Assembly (NCBI GenBank): GCA_002633025.1
Contig: NMRB01003306.1
Span: 1 to 64,000 of the forward strand
Origin: Notospermus geniculatus
Taxonomy: Eukaryota; Nemertea; Pilidiophora; Heteronemertea; Lineidae
Direction of reading: 5' to 3'
Length of the DNA stretch: 64,000 nt
Shown here: one piece after another, positions 1 to 11,404 of the stretch
Position numbering within the stretch: the first letter of the stretch is position 1
Layout: every line of letters begins with the position of its first letter
Made by a program: the position numbers and the translations under genes
Notes under the pieces: model-generated
Database searches by the model: none
What the model was told of the DNA's origin: nothing
What the model saw: the letters and a program-made list of their open reading frames with translations, nothing else

Positions 1-679
1 CTTCCCGTTGGTACCAAGTGTCGCGGCCTTCGGGCGGTAGTTTTCGCGTTTACTTTCCTCAAAAAATCGGCCTACTCTTTTATAGTATAGATGTTCAGCT
101 CGGCTGAGCGGTATGATATGTTTCTGAAGTTTCTTTTGGAAGTAAATGTCTCACAACCTGATTACACGTTTGCGCGCGGAATTCTCGATTATTCGTAACC
201 GTCTTGTAAGCACACTGTGACACTACGTTCAAAATAATGGGGAATGCTGAACCTACTGTAACCTTGATTAAGTAGGATACCCCTAAGTACCCCGGGTACT
301 ATGCTATGTCCAATGGAAATACCTGGTAAGTCACATTTTTGGAAAAAATGACTTAAGGCCAAATTTGTATTTACTAGGTATTGTTTCATCATAATAAACA
401 GTTTTTGTTTGGAAAATGTTCGCCAAAGCCTCGCAAAGACAGTGGTGCACTTACTCGGTTTTTAGGTCTAAGTCATTAGAATTGTGACTTACTACTTTAC
501 CTTTGCAAATTCAGCATAAAATCTGAGGTAAAACATAGCAAATTGCATTTAATCCTGTTGTATGACATATTTTTAATTATGAGTGTTTTCCACAACAAAA
601 CTCATCCAAATTGTCATTCCACATGAACCCATTTTTCTCGAAAACAACAAAATGTGACATACTAGGTATTTCCATTGGA
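1..679. other. No gene recognised
   Basis: I see no coding region, RNA gene or clear repeat here. The sequence is AT-rich and the short open frames lack recognisable domains or splice context. A word reading TATTTCCATTGGA lies immediately before the SINE at 680, and its reverse complement occurs near 310. Confidence 0.4.
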
Positions 680-910
680 GGCTAGAATGGTTAGAGCGTT
701 GGACTCGTGATCGGAAGGTTGCGGGTTCAATCCCTGGCTGTGCCACGCTGTATACTCTCAACTGGCCTGAAATGTCCATGTGTGCGCTTGACTGTAGCTG
801 CCCTTGGTTTCTACAAAACGGTTTCTGGGTTAGGCTGGGTAATAATGTGAAGTGCCTTGACACTTAAATGTAAAAGGCACTATAAGCCCACACATTATTA
901 TTATTATTAC
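680..910 (+). mobile_element. tRNA-derived SINE with ATT-repeat tail
   Basis: The 5' part reads like a tRNA. It has an A-box-like region (GAATGGTTAGAGCGTTGGA) and a B box (GGGTTCAATCCC). A non-tRNA body follows, then a 3' end with AAGTGCCTTGACACTT and GGCACTATAAGCCC, ending in an ATT repeat near 894-910. That tail is the form seen where SINEs borrow CR1/L2-type LINE 3' ends. It is not a functional tRNA gene: the acceptor stem is poor and the unit runs on for about 230 bases. Confidence 0.75.
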
Positions 911-1312
911 TAACTTTCTTGGAGGGAGCAATGGTCTACGAATGTAATCAAACAGCATCACTAAACCGGTACTGACATACAGTATACTCATATTCGAGTC
1001 TAAAGTTGGTATCAGTATTTCACTTGGTATCAAATGCAATAAGNTCTATTGTGAGGTCCTAGTGATCCTGTCTCTATCTTTATCTCTTGGTGTCATACCA
1101 GTACGTTTGGGCTCATGTTCCATGCGACTTTACACTGGTTTTGTGGCGGAGGGTCACAAATAACTGCAAGGTCTACAACTTCGACGATTTTGTCGACGTT
1201 GTGAAAAAGTCAAACTGTGGCAAGAGTTGAGGGAAGAAGAGGCAAGAAGAGGGTTTTGTCCCCGTTCAATGACATTTCTGTCCATTAAGACGACAATAGA
1301 CTCTATCACTCC
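911..1312. other. No gene recognised
   Basis: No supported feature is visible between the SINE and the foldback that follows. There is one ambiguous base at 1044. Confidence 0.4.
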
Positions 1313-1453
1313 AAAAGAGCGCAGCACCTAACGGGACAGCGTCATGACGTCCCACACGTCATTGTCAGGTATATTATCCTCGATCTGGGTTTCTGGCAGC
1401 TTCTGCCACAGAGCAGGGGTCAGTGCTTACTTCTTTAATTTTTGGCGAAGCTG

Positions 1454-1812
1454 GGGGCGGCGTGGTCTAGTGGTTAGCGAGACGGACTCCTGATCAGAGG
1501 GTCCTGGGTTCGATTCCCAGTCCTGACCAAGAAAAAAGAAAAACACGCTCGCTTGTGACCTTGAGCAAGTCACTTTGCCTCACTTGCTTCACCCCACCCA
1601 GGTGTAAAAGGGGTACCTGGCTGGTAGTGATGGTCTATGTGAATGCGTAGTCCAAGAGCGCTGAAATCAGCTGCCGGGACTGTAATGCTCCACAGGGAGT
1701 GGAGAAAGTAAAAATTGGAATGAAGAGGCCTATAGCTGGGGCAATAATGTAAAGCGCATTGAGCAGTTCAACTGGAAATGCGCTATATAAGAACGAACAA
1801 AAAAAAAAAAAA
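1454..1812 (+). mobile_element. Deu-like SINE (tRNA head, conserved core, L2-like tail)
   Basis: The head carries an A box (GTGGTCTAGTGGTTAGCG) and B box (GGGTTCGATTCCC). The core TGACCTTGAGCAAGTCACTT, followed by TTGCCTCACTTGC and CCCAGGTGTAAAAGGGG, resembles the Deu domain of deuterostome SINEs. The 3' end, AATGTAAAGCGCATTGAGC then GCGCTATATAAGAACG, resembles an L2-type tail and ends in a run of A. The opposite arm of the surrounding foldback reads straight through this site (AGCTGATGAAGACC), which fixes both borders. No long target duplication is seen. Confidence 0.85.
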
Positions 1813-2470
1813 ATGAAGACCTGTTGAAATGTCTGACTTCTTGGTGGACCTTGGGCGATGTCCGTTTAATCTGCATATGAATTTTTTGGCAATGTACGCG
1901 AATTAACCCTTTTCTATCGATGCCAAGACCACTCCAAAAAAAACACATTCTGTATTATTACATCGCCATGCTTCATGCGATCATTTCAGTGAAACTTGGA
2001 TTTAATTCATCACTATGTGTTCTGTCTTGGACAGTTTGTACTTTTTTGAGTTAGGCCCTCATTACCAAGAATTTGGCCCTTTTTGTGTTTTTCATGACGT
2101 TGTATCCACTTTTCCAGCTAATTGCATGAAACCGAAGGGTTAACTCCAAAAAGTACAAACTGTCCAAGACAGGACACCTAATGATGTATCAAATCCAGGT
2201 TACACTGAAATGATCGCATGAACCATGGCGATGTAATAATACAAAATGTGTTTTTTTTTGGAGTGCTCTTGGCATCGAAAGAAAAGGGTTAATTTGCGTA
2301 CATGTACATTGCAAAAAAATTCATTTGCAGATTAGACGGACATCTTCCATGGTCCACCAAGAAGTCAGACATTTCAACAGGTCTTCATCAGCTTTGCCAA
2401 AAATTAAGAAGTAAGCACTGACCCCTGCTCTGTGGCAGAAGCTGCCAGAAACCCGAGATCGAGGATAATA

Positions 2471-3204
2471 CAGGGTGTATCAGAAAAAATGCAACAGTTG
2501 ATATTTTCCTAAATATTTATAGATCTAGGACAGATATTGCAAATCTATGAAGGTCATCTGATGCGTATGGATCTTAGCTTCAAAATGACACCATTCATGT
2601 TGGAATACCGTTACGCATGACTGATCTAGCACTGTTTAAACAAAATGATCTAAAATTGCATTTGTTGCAGGGTGAGGATTCTTGTTGTTATTGACACTCT
2701 GTGCCTTATTCATTGCATAACATTCACAGACAATGCCCAGATGGCAACGTAACTGCTGTCACTCTTCCAATTAAGAACTCAAAGACAAACAGATAAAAAA
2801 ACATAATTTATTCTTTGTCAACAAAGTAACATCTTTGATGTTGATCTCAGCAAAGTGTAAAACAACTGATGTAAACGTAATGTTTTATGGCACTTTGTGC
2901 TTCCCCACTTGGTTTCAGTCATGACCAAGTTCTCATGGCCCCATCATGGTGGAATATAAATGTTTTGGCAAACTTTGCTCTTCTCACCGCGACAGGTAAA
3001 TCCCAAGCTGCAACAAATTGGATTACAAGCCATTTCGTTTAAACAGTGCCTGACCAACCATGCCGAACTCTATTCAGGCACCAATGGTATCAATTTGAAG
3101 CTGAGATCCACAGGATTAATATAACCTATGTATATTTGTCATATCCATCCCAGATTTATAGATATTGGGGAAAATACCAACTGTTGCGTTTTTTATACAC
3201 CCTG
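2471..3204. mobile_element. TA-flanked inverted-repeat element (Tc1/mariner-like MITE)
   Basis: The termini are CAGGGTGTATCAG on the left and ATACACCCTG on the right, with inverted repeats that stay similar for about 60 bases. TA lies on both sides. The other arm of the host foldback shows the empty site, with a single TA where the insertion now sits. There is no transposase frame, so it is non-autonomous. The superfamily call rests on the TA duplication and the terminal layout only. Confidence 0.8.
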
Positions 3205-3370
3205 TATACCTGACTGAGTTTCTGAACGCATGACGTGACTCGAAAAAAATCCGGTTGTTTCAGCGATCATGACGTCGTGAAACAATCTGATTTTTTTCGT
3301 CTCGCCTCAAACATCATGAATGACGTGCGGGACGTCTTGGACGCTGTCCCGTCAGGTGCTGCACTCTTTT

Positions 3371-3899
3371 AGAGGAATATCCTATATCCCTATACATGTA
3401 TTTTTTGTATCGTTTGCCGTATGGATTCGCCTAAATTATTTCGAAGAATAATCTGCATTACGGTAGGGCCTAACTCATTGTGCCCGACACAGCAAATTTG
3501 TTTGGGGAACAGTTGTTTAAGTTGTAATAGGTCAAATCAGAACCAGTGCCAATTGATACAGTCAGGTAGGAAGCCCTATTCGGTTTCTCTTGCCATTGAT
3601 CGCGTCTTTGTTTCTCAACAACGACATTATTATCAAAATCTCAACGAAGAACTTCGTTGCCATGTTAACCGAACCTGCTTGACCGAAGTGTATTGATCGA
3701 GAAGACCTGCAAAAGAACCAGCATAAACTGCAACAGCTCAGTTGTTAGTTTGCTAATTTCCAAGAGGATAGCAAGTAATCTCTTCGTCCAAGTTTAAAAA
3801 AGTTAAGGTTTAGGTTTATAGTTTGATATCAACAACGGTAAAGGTGGCATCTGAATTTACACTTTAACCCCAGTCTATCCTGAAACCTTTCAGTAGAAC
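3371..3899. other. Unassigned stretch with one unrecognised short ORF
   Basis: A 91-codon plus-strand frame at 3421-3696 is cysteine-containing (LCPTQQICLGNSCLSC). I do not recognise a domain, it lacks clear splice or start context, and I do not call it a gene. Confidence 0.3.
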
Positions 3900-4088
3900 T
3901 CAGATGAGCTGCTCATTCAGCGCTACAATCCGAGCATTTCCGACCGGTGCCCATTTATACACCTGGGTGGAGAGACGCAAGTGAGGCAAAGAGACTTGCC
4001 CAAAGTCTCACGCCCAGTGGGATTCGAAACCGGGACCCTCTGACCGCTTTTTCGGAGGCCCGAACCAATACACCACCGTAGCTCCAAG
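3900..4088 (-). mobile_element. Deu-like SINE, minus strand, 3'-truncated
   Basis: Read on the minus strand, a tRNA-like head (GGAGCTACGGTGGTGTATTG, then GGTTTCGAATCCC) leads into the core TTTGGGCAAGTCTCTTTGCC and CCCAGGTGTATAAATGGG. This matches the SINE at 1454 in order and content. The LINE-like tail is missing or decayed. Confidence 0.75.
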
Positions 4089-4480
4089 TGAAATAGGAAA
4101 TGAACTCCCAGCATGGATTATCAAAATATGGTATGCCTATATATGGCATGAATGATCTTGTCATCTGTGGCTGATTTCGATCAGGTTGAGATTGCGTTGT
4201 GATAAAGCGTGAGTTTGAACACTTGATTTCGTTTTGAATTTTTGAGGATGTTTCGCTATCGCTGGATCCACGTTTTCATTTCGATGGAAAGGAAAGATAA
4301 CTATTTTTTAAAAGCAGGTACCATGACCCTGTTTTTGAGTACGCATTGGTATACATGTATAGAATCGCAAATTTTCTGGCAACGCCAGTTTTGACGCAAG
4401 GACGCGAAGGCTGCACAACGGCAACTTAGCTAAGCTGCTTATTACGACCGACGGCCCCAGAAGGTATCTGCCACGGATTA
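4089..4480. other. No gene recognised
   Basis: I see nothing supportable here. It is AT-rich with no conserved motif. Confidence 0.35.
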
Positions 4481-4735
4481 AGCTAGGAATCCACTGCTGA
4501 TTTTCTGCGTTGCGACTTGGTTTGCAACCTGCGACTCGCGACTGAATACGACCGCAAGGAACTGATACCGGTCGCCGACCAGTTGCCGACTGAAATTGAC
4601 CACATCTTCACCATTGGTGGAAATCACGTCGAGCGAGTCCACTACGGAGATCGAGTGCCCAGTTGCAACGCAACCTAGTTGCAAAGCGAGTCGCAACGCA
4701 AAATCAGCTTGAAAATCAATGGTGGATTCCTAGCT
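4481..4735. mobile_element. Inverted-repeat MITE with AGCTAGGAATCCAC ends
   Basis: The left end reads AGCTAGGAATCCACTGCTGA and the right end GGTGGATTCCTAGCT, with inner inverted repeats around TTGCGACTTGGTTTGCAACC and GTTGCAAAGCGAGTCGCAAC. A related partial copy lies at about 38311-38404. It has no coding capacity. Confidence 0.7.
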
Positions 4736-6411
4736 TTGCTGACGCCGACACGTGGGCAATAACCCCTTCATGAGTTATGCATTGATCTTATCATTCTCGT
4801 ACGTAGTCGTCAGTAATCCGAGGCGGACACCTTTCACTCTTAAAAACTTCTTGTCACCGCAACTTGGCTGCTTTAGTCAGTCTGACGAGTTATGTCATTC
4901 ATGACACGATTTACTTGTCATGGCGAGTCGCACATCTCTGTGACGAGTTCAGTTTGTCCAGTTGACAAGATCTCTAGTTACGACGACAATTTGCAGGTGG
5001 CAGGACATTATTGCGCATGCGCTTCCCTCACATCCATCGCTCAATTTCAAACGCTAAGCATGCAAACTGCTCACAGCGCCACCTGCCTCCATTCTTCCGA
5101 CCTAGTAACACTGCCTCCAGGTCCCTCTATCTCGGTGGAGGATCGTAGTTCCAATACATGCCAAATGGAATTGAACAATTTCATGGGCACGTACATGAAA
5201 CGATTTTTCGTCGACCTAATTATCTGATTGGTCAATAGAAGCACGTGAACAAAGGACGCCCTCTGATTGGTTAAAAGTGTGAGAAAGCGAGAGCCTTATC
5301 ACATCCCATGCCATGCCTGTAAAGTTCCGCGAACAAGCTTCTTATTCTGATCATGTACAGCATTTATTCGTCTCAAATCATACATTTCCACGTTTGATAA
5401 CTTTATATTGCTTCATATGATTCGATTTTATTGACTTTTATTCGAGATTTGCTGTGTCAAATGTACGCGCACTATATTCCAGCCAGCTGGAAAGCGATGA
5501 GGCAGCTGGTGCTAGCGGCATAAGCGGCCAGTCCGAAAGTAGGCCGCGCATGCTCGGTAGGAACTAGCCGCGTGGGTTTAGGGGTTATGTCTAGTAGTTT
5601 GTATGTTTCATAGGTCGTAGGTTCGAATCCCGTCGTAGGCTCTTAAATTAGGTAGGGTTTTTTTCTGTCATATGTAGCTGTTGTTAGAACTTGTAACTAC
5701 CGTAGTACAACAGTCTCTTGGCGCATAACTTTTAATTTTTGTTTAGCCTGAATGACAAGACGTATTTGTTTCTCTTTTCCGAGGATGACTGTTGAAAACT
5801 TGTCAATTGACGAGATAGACTATCTCAATTTAAGCATATGGCTGAGAACGAGTTCCAGCTTGTCAGTACGACGAGAATTTTTTTAGAGTGTTGTTGGTCA
5901 GACATTTGTCACCATTTTGGTCAGCGCCAAGACACCTCATTTTATTCAATTAAATTCATTTCTATAACCTTTACAGAGGTATTAGAGGCAACATATTCAC
6001 ATACATCCACATGTCATGGTGGGTGGCGTATATTGCAGGGTAAATACAGGCATGAAGGGTGGACAGTAACGAGATAACAGAAGGAAAGAGGGAGGATACA
6101 TGAGTCTGAAATATTAAACATTAATGTTAATAATATACATGTACCTGGATATTCATTAATTTATTATATAATTAGTAAAGGATGCGACGATTTTGTTAGA
6201 CATTCGTGCAAGGGCATTTAGTCCAGCAGATTTTGGCAGAAAAATCAATGAATTGTGCACTTTTTGATAAAAGCAAGCCACTTTGCACACTTGTACACAG
6301 GGAAATGTGCCACATACATGTATATATTATACATATATCACATATATAATATATATATATGAATCGGATATATAAAATGCTAGACACCTTCTGGATATCC
6401 GTGGTTGTATA
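4736..6411. other. No gene recognised; one tRNA-like fragment and AT repeats
   Basis: A 111-codon frame at 4892-5227 has no recognisable domain. A tRNA-like stretch at 5565-5641 is listed separately. An AT-rich simple repeat (ATATATAT and relatives) lies at about 6320-6380. I see no exon that I can support. Confidence 0.35.
5565..5641 (+). repeat. tRNA-like fragment, probably an old SINE head
   Basis: A B-box-like GGTTCGAATCC at about 5620 follows an A-box-like GTGGGTTTAGGGGTTATG. The T stem has a mismatch and no good acceptor stem closes, so a working tRNA is unlikely. Confidence 0.35.
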
Positions 6412-7840
6412 CAGGAAGTTCACAGTTTATTGGTCTTCTCCAAAAATTTTCTAAGTCCAAAAACAAGGCCCATAAAGGGAGGCCTATAATGGTAGGCTAT
6501 AAAAGTCACATCACTTTCGTGACGAGTTTCGGCCCAGTGAACTGTGGATTGATTTGGAGAGGGATCAATTGTAATCATGGTAATAGGCACCCACTGATCA
6601 GTTTCACAAAGGCCGGCCACGGGTAATTCATGGTTGCCGAATCCATAACATTTCTGATTTAAACTCAGTCATTTGGTTCTTGATGCCTTTTCCTCAAGAT
6701 CGGGAGCTGCTGGGCCTAACGTTACACTGATGTTGTTTTTTATGAGCTACATACTAGTCCTGCTTTCAGGCCTGACACTAACAGGGGCAGGCTACCCAGG
6801 TGCTAGTAGCAACAGTGATTTGATTCGTTAGACAGAAATTGCAAGTGAAGGTTCAACTGTTTTGGAGACTGATGGTGCAACGGAGATGGAAAGTGACGGT
6901 GATTCTCCAGGTGAAGAGACTGATGGTGCAACGGAGATGGAAAGTGACGGCGATTTTGCTACATGTAGGTGAAGAGAGTGATGGTGCAACGGAGATGGAA
7001 AGTGATTGTGATTTGCTAGGTGACAAGACTGATGGTGCAACGGAGATGGAAAGTGACGGTGATTTGCTAGGTGAAGAAAGTGATGGTGCAACAGAGATGG
7101 AAAGTGACGGTGATTTGCTAGGTGAAGAGAGTGATGGTGCAACAGAGATGGAAAGTGACGGTGATTTGCTAGGTGACAAGACTGATGGTGCAACGGAGAT
7201 GGAAAGTGACGGTGATTTGCGAGGTGAAGAGAGTGATGGTGTAATGGAGATGGAAAGTGACGATGGTTCAAGTGGGGAAGAGACAGATGGTGTTGCGCTG
7301 AGTGATGTCGATGTTCATAATCAAGATGGAGTAGCACCGGCAGCTCCTGTTGGTCTTCCCCGAAGACACAACAGCTATACTGTTGAGGCACGGCTTCGCC
7401 ATGTATTGGACTGTGAGGTTGCAGTTGAACAGGGTATGGTGCGGAGTATCGCAGAGTATGCACCTGGGTAGCCTGCCCCTGTTAGTGTCAGGCCTGAAAG
7501 AAGGACTAGTATGTAGCTCATAAAAAAACAACATCAGTGTAACGTTAGGCCCAGCAGCTCCCGATCTTGAGGAAAAGGTATCAAGAACCAAATGACTGAG
7601 TTTAAATCAGAAATGTTATGGATTCGGCAACCATGAATTACCCGTGGCCGGCCTTTGTGAAACTGATCAGTGGGTGCCTATTACAATTGATCCCTCCCCA
7701 AATTAATCCACAGTTCACTGGGCCGAAACTCGTCACGAAAGTGATCTGACTTTTATAGCCTGCCATTATAGGCCTCCCTTTGTGGGCCTAGTTTTTGGAC
7801 TTAGAAAATTTTCGGAGAAGACCAATAAACTGTAAACATT
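6412..7840. mobile_element. Long-TIR element (about 390-bp inverted arms) around an acidic-repeat ORF
   Basis: The left arm, about 6412-6802, runs from CAGGAAGTTCACAGTTTATT to GCAGGCTACCCAGGTGC. The right arm, 7459-7840, is its inverted copy. The 650-base centre holds a 51-bp tandem repeat and a broken coding frame. A solo copy of the arm lies at 16553-16850, showing that the family is mobile. No transposase is seen, and the exact outer ends and target duplication could not be fixed. Confidence 0.8.
6834..7471 (+). pseudogene. Broken acidic 17-residue repeat protein with a helix-turn-helix-like end
   Basis: I do not recognise the full protein. A 51-bp unit repeats about eight times from 6870 and encodes SDGATEMESDGDLLGEE-type repeats, very acidic. 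The first two units lie in one frame, which stops near 6970 after extra bases disturb the repeat; the remaining units continue in another frame from the 6960s. The last part, NSYTVEARLRHVLDCEVAV, resembles the start of a transposase-type helix-turn-helix (brinker/CENP-B-like). The frame then runs into the right inverted arm and stops there, so the domain is cut. The likely origin is a host or transposon gene piece captured between long inverted repeats, or the remains of the element's own protein. It is unlikely to be functional because of the frameshift and the truncated end. Confidence 0.5.
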
Positions 7841-9011
7841 TGCAGTTTTAAGAGATGTTTTCATTTTATATTGTCTCAAGATTCATCAGCATTTTATAGA
7901 ATGAAAAAAAAAAGAAAATTTATGGAGTAAGACGACTTTTTGGCTCGTCTTTTTGGGGTTTTGACTCGGTTTCTGGATGGCTGAGTCATCCGAAACAAGC
8001 GGATGGCCAGCAGTCCCCTTCTAGACTGTCAACTTCAATTTTTGTTACGAGAATACCGAACTCCTGGTATCGGTGCTGATTGGTCGATTTTGAATCCAGA
8101 TGTATACAGCCATGCTGATTGGCCATTTTGCAATCGTGTGACACTTGATTGCAAAATGGCGGCGCTGTATTTAATGAACTTCCGTCAGACAGAATCAAAG
8201 CTTGATAATACCTTGATCGCACCATGGAGGTCTTTTCCCGCAGCACTGGTGATCTGATCCTCCATCAATGACACTAAAGGAGATAGACACAGGACAGTTG
8301 TTTCGTATTTATCGGGAAATTTGCCAAAGACCGATGCCGCTGGGTTGGGGATATGATGGGGTAGTCCTGCGCAAAGCAGCATCACAAAAGTTTTAGACGT
8401 TGCAGCCAGACGCTCGGTCTTCCCACCGAGGGTCTGACTACAGACGTCGACGCCATTGCGCCAGAAACCGAATTTTTGCCTCCACTTTTGGCAGACAAAT
8501 CTGATTGGTGAATTTGACTTCGGTCAAACGCATGAATATTAAAGCCGCACAGTATGCACCGCCACTCACCCCCAGTTCGGCCGAAATCATAGTGCAACAT
8601 CACTACAGGCGTGCGTAATGTATAATGAGGAACCTGCCTGCCGGAAATCCCGACAGGTCGGCGCTGCGAGCAGTGCGACCGAAACGACGTCATTGACGTC
8701 GTTTTATGTGTTGACGCTACGTCATGAAAAAATTCGCTGTACGTTTTCTACAGGAAAAATGAGATAATGACGTTGCCGAAATCGTCATCTGTGTCTTCAT
8801 TTTAAGGAAAAAAGCATTGCAAAATTGCAGACATTTTCATCTGCTACAAGATGGTGTAAATTTTAATGCCAGGAGACCGAAACGAAAGGGTGATTTTCAC
8901 GCCAGAAATAAATGGAAATAACGTTAGAAAAAAGAAACTTCGGTCGCACTGCTCACAGCGCCACGTCGTGACGTTAGTTCCTACGGTTCCCCATTACCAT
9001 AGAACCACATA
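7841..9011. other. Intergenic stretch with a RecQ-like fragment
   Basis: Apart from the helicase fragment at 8185-8385 I see no coding evidence. Two copies of a CGGTCGCACTGCTCACAGCG-like word (around 8660 in reverse and 8939 forward) suggest a degraded inverted repeat. Confidence 0.35.
8185..8385 (-). pseudogene. RecQ-like helicase fragment
   Basis: The minus-strand frame contains TVLCLSPLVSLMEDQI, which fits helicase motif Ia of RecQ-family DEAD-like helicases (usual form SPLxxLMxDQ). Only this short block is recognisable: the Walker A and DExH motifs are not found nearby in any frame, and the frame stops soon after. It may be a lone exon of a larger gene, or more likely a relic of a RecQ-type gene of the kind that multiplies in invertebrate genomes. 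The motif is persuasive, but gene status is unsupported. Confidence 0.45.
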
Positions 9012-9013
9012 TA

Positions 9014-9817
9014 CACTCACTGGCCATAAGTATTGCAACATAGTTTTTTTTCTTAATTTCTTGGTAGTCAGTCATCAGTCTTCGATTGTCAAATGTGGAT
9101 GTGATACTTAGAAGGGTAATAAGTCTGTTGGTTAGAAAAATTTTAAGGAAAAGTGAATATATCACGGAAATATCAGAATATCAAAATATCACCGATTTGA
9201 GATCTCGAACATTTTGAAGTGCAAGACTACCAAATTTTTACCAAATGAAGACAAGGGAAATTCATTCACAACTGCGAAAAATTAAGCTGAAAAGGTGTAT
9301 CATTTTCGTGTTATTTGACGTAGAAAAATGCCCAATTTTGTCAAAAATGGAGGTTTTTTGGAGAAAAGTTCAATTTTCTTGATAACTGTGGCTTTTCATT
9401 GGATGAAACTGGCATGGTGGGACGCACGGGATGACAGCTTTACAACAGCAGCGTAATCTCATGCAAAATCTCACTTTTTCAATTTTTGATAGTTTTCGAT
9501 AATATCAAATATCTTTCTTCGCAGTTGATATTTTTCAATTTTTTTTTTGTAAATCCTTCCTCATCATCAGGCTTCATTATCGTGAAAAGGAGAGAGTGAT
9601 CCAGTATCACATGAAGATTTTGTCATTTTCATGTTTTGATATTTCATTTTTAAGGCTTGATATTTTCATCAGCAGTGAGATTTTTCAGTCCGTATGGCGA
9701 ACACAATGTTTCGCTATCGGTCCCCTTATATATACTTGAAAATAGATGAAAAAGTAGTAAAGGCATGACAGAAATCCAGAAAAAAACATATGTTGCAATA
9801 CTTATGGCCAGTGAGTG
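9014..9817. mobile_element. TA-flanked inverted-repeat element (Tc1-like MITE)
   Basis: The ends are CACTCACTGGCCATAAGTAT and ATACTTATGGCCAGTGAGTG, each next to TA (9012-9013 and 9818-9819). The inverted repeats extend through the GTTGCAATA block. The interior is AT-rich and non-coding. The terminal form and TA duplication fit Tc1/mariner. Confidence 0.85.
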
Positions 9818-9819
9818 TA

Positions 9820-10186
9820 GCTAGCATTATCCTGCATCAACACAATGCTGCGTGTTGCGCTGTGTATCGCGTCGTGGTTTGACACATGTATGACTTATGT
9901 CATCTGAAGCGACACTAGTGTTTTACGGAGTACCGGTAGGCATGTGGCTTTCTTTTCGGATCCAAGTGTGGAATGCCGCTGCAAAAATGTCTGCAACCGG
10001 CGGGATAAACATATGTATCAGCAGAAATAATTTTATTCGTAGTTACTTATTTGGCCGCTAGAAGGTCGCCGATTATGACCCATCTGTCTATACTGTGCGG
10101 CTTGAATGATGGCAGCACGACGTTTAAGCCAAATTTTGCGTACTGTTGATTATTTCTAGAATTACTAGTAAACTCTGACCAAAGAA
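9820..10186. other. No gene recognised
   Basis: No motif or repeat is visible that I can support. Confidence 0.3.
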
Positions 10187-11255
10187 CCCCATAAAAAAAG
10201 TAACTGGGATAAAACCGGGATCCCGGTGGGATATGCATATCCCGGTGGGATTCAGACATCCCGCTGGGATCCCAGGCAGTTGGTTGTAATCAGGTGAAAG
10301 TGGGATCCCACCGGGATCCCAGTGTAAATAGCGGGATTCCGGTGGGATCCCATCAGTCTAACTGGGATCCCGGTTTTGGGACAAAGGAGCACGTTTTCAT
10401 TTTCCCTCCATTTTCAAATTTTGAGTTCTGTTGCTGCATTGTAGCTCTGGGTTTCTGTCCAATTTCCAACTGATTAGGGGGCCTGTCCCTGAATCTGCCC
10501 TTGTAAAGTGGAAGAACGACTGTGATTGGTAGGTATTGCAGACATAGGCCTAGGCCCTTCTTTTCATGGGAGTTTTGTGTAATTGCAGGTTTGAAACATG
10601 CAGTATATCGGTGGTGTACATTCACTGTACATTCAGTGTTTTTTATTGGGCCTACCTTCTGTGAAAAAATGGCAGACATTGGCAGGTATCTAGGTCTACC
10701 TACATGGCAAATAGGCCATGTAGCTACATGTAGGCCTAGGCCTAGATAGGCCTACCTTGTCAAAGTAGGCCATTTCCCCCACAAAATAGGCCTAATAACA
10801 AACACTGAATGTACAGTGAATGTACATTAGGCCCCTACTGATATACAGCATGTTTTGAATAAGACCTGCAATTAGGCGTACACAAAACTCCTCAACAATG
10901 CTACACAATATGAGCCTGTATTTAGGCCTATGTGATGCACTCTGCCCAGGCTCCAAAATTGCAGATTTCAAAAAATATTATTTGGCCTAGGCCTATCCCA
11001 CCCTACCGGGATCCCAGTCTCGATCCACTGGGACCGCGGTCTCGTCCCAGCGGGATCCTGGTCTCGTCCCACCGGGATCCCAGTCTCGTCCCACCAGGAT
11101 CCTGGTCTCCATCCACCGGGATCCCAGTCTCATCCCACCGGGATCCCGGCTCATCCCACCGGGATCCCGGTCTTATAACTGGGGTCCCACTTTTATCCCG
11201 CCCAAAAATCCTGCCTAAAATTCCCGGTGGGACCCCGGTTACTTTTTGTATGGGG
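10187..11255. mobile_element. Foldback element with tandem 22-bp repeats in its arms
   Basis: The termini are CCCCATAAAAAAAGTAAC on the left and the inverted GTTACTTTTTGTATGGGG on the right. Next to them lie GC-rich arrays built on CGGGATCCCGGTGGGA. The right array (about 10990-11180) repeats roughly every 22 bases, as in CCACCGGGATCCCAGTCTCG. The middle (10540-10935) is itself an inverted repeat around TGTACATTCACTGTACATTC. Tandem arrays in the outer parts of inverted arms are the layout of sea urchin TU foldback elements. Open frames here are by-products of the array. Confidence 0.7.
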
Positions 11256-11404
11256 AATGGCAAAACAAAAATACATGAACTGTTTTCTCTTAACAAATAC
11301 GAGTATTTTACAGGAAAGTTCAGAAGGTCGGCATCAAGACCAAATTCGTTTTTTTCGAAATCTGATATAATTATCAATTTCAAATACCACTTGGAGAAAG
11401 AAAG

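Larger units (their letters stand above)
1313..3370. mobile_element. Long foldback element carrying two nested insertions
   Basis: The outer ends are inverted repeats: the left begins AAAAGAGCGCAGCACC at 1313 and the right ends GGTGCTGCACTCTTTT at 3370. The arms continue inward, pairing 1379-1447 with 2396-2464 and about 1814-2045 with 2140-2390, with a turn near 2050-2135. A SINE (1454-1812) interrupts the left arm and a TA-flanked element (2471-3204) the right arm. Without them the element is about 965 bases. No coding region is visible, so it is a non-autonomous foldback. I could not define a target-site duplication for the outer element. Confidence 0.8.

Noticed and set aside
680-745. tRNA genes at 680, 1454, 5565 and minus-strand sites
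   Set aside because: A and B boxes are present but acceptor stems do not close and SINE bodies follow, so they are tRNA-derived repeats.
6828-7463. His- and Pro-rich 211-codon minus-strand frame
   Set aside because: It is the antisense reading of the 51-bp tandem repeat; 51 is a multiple of 3, so all frames stay open.
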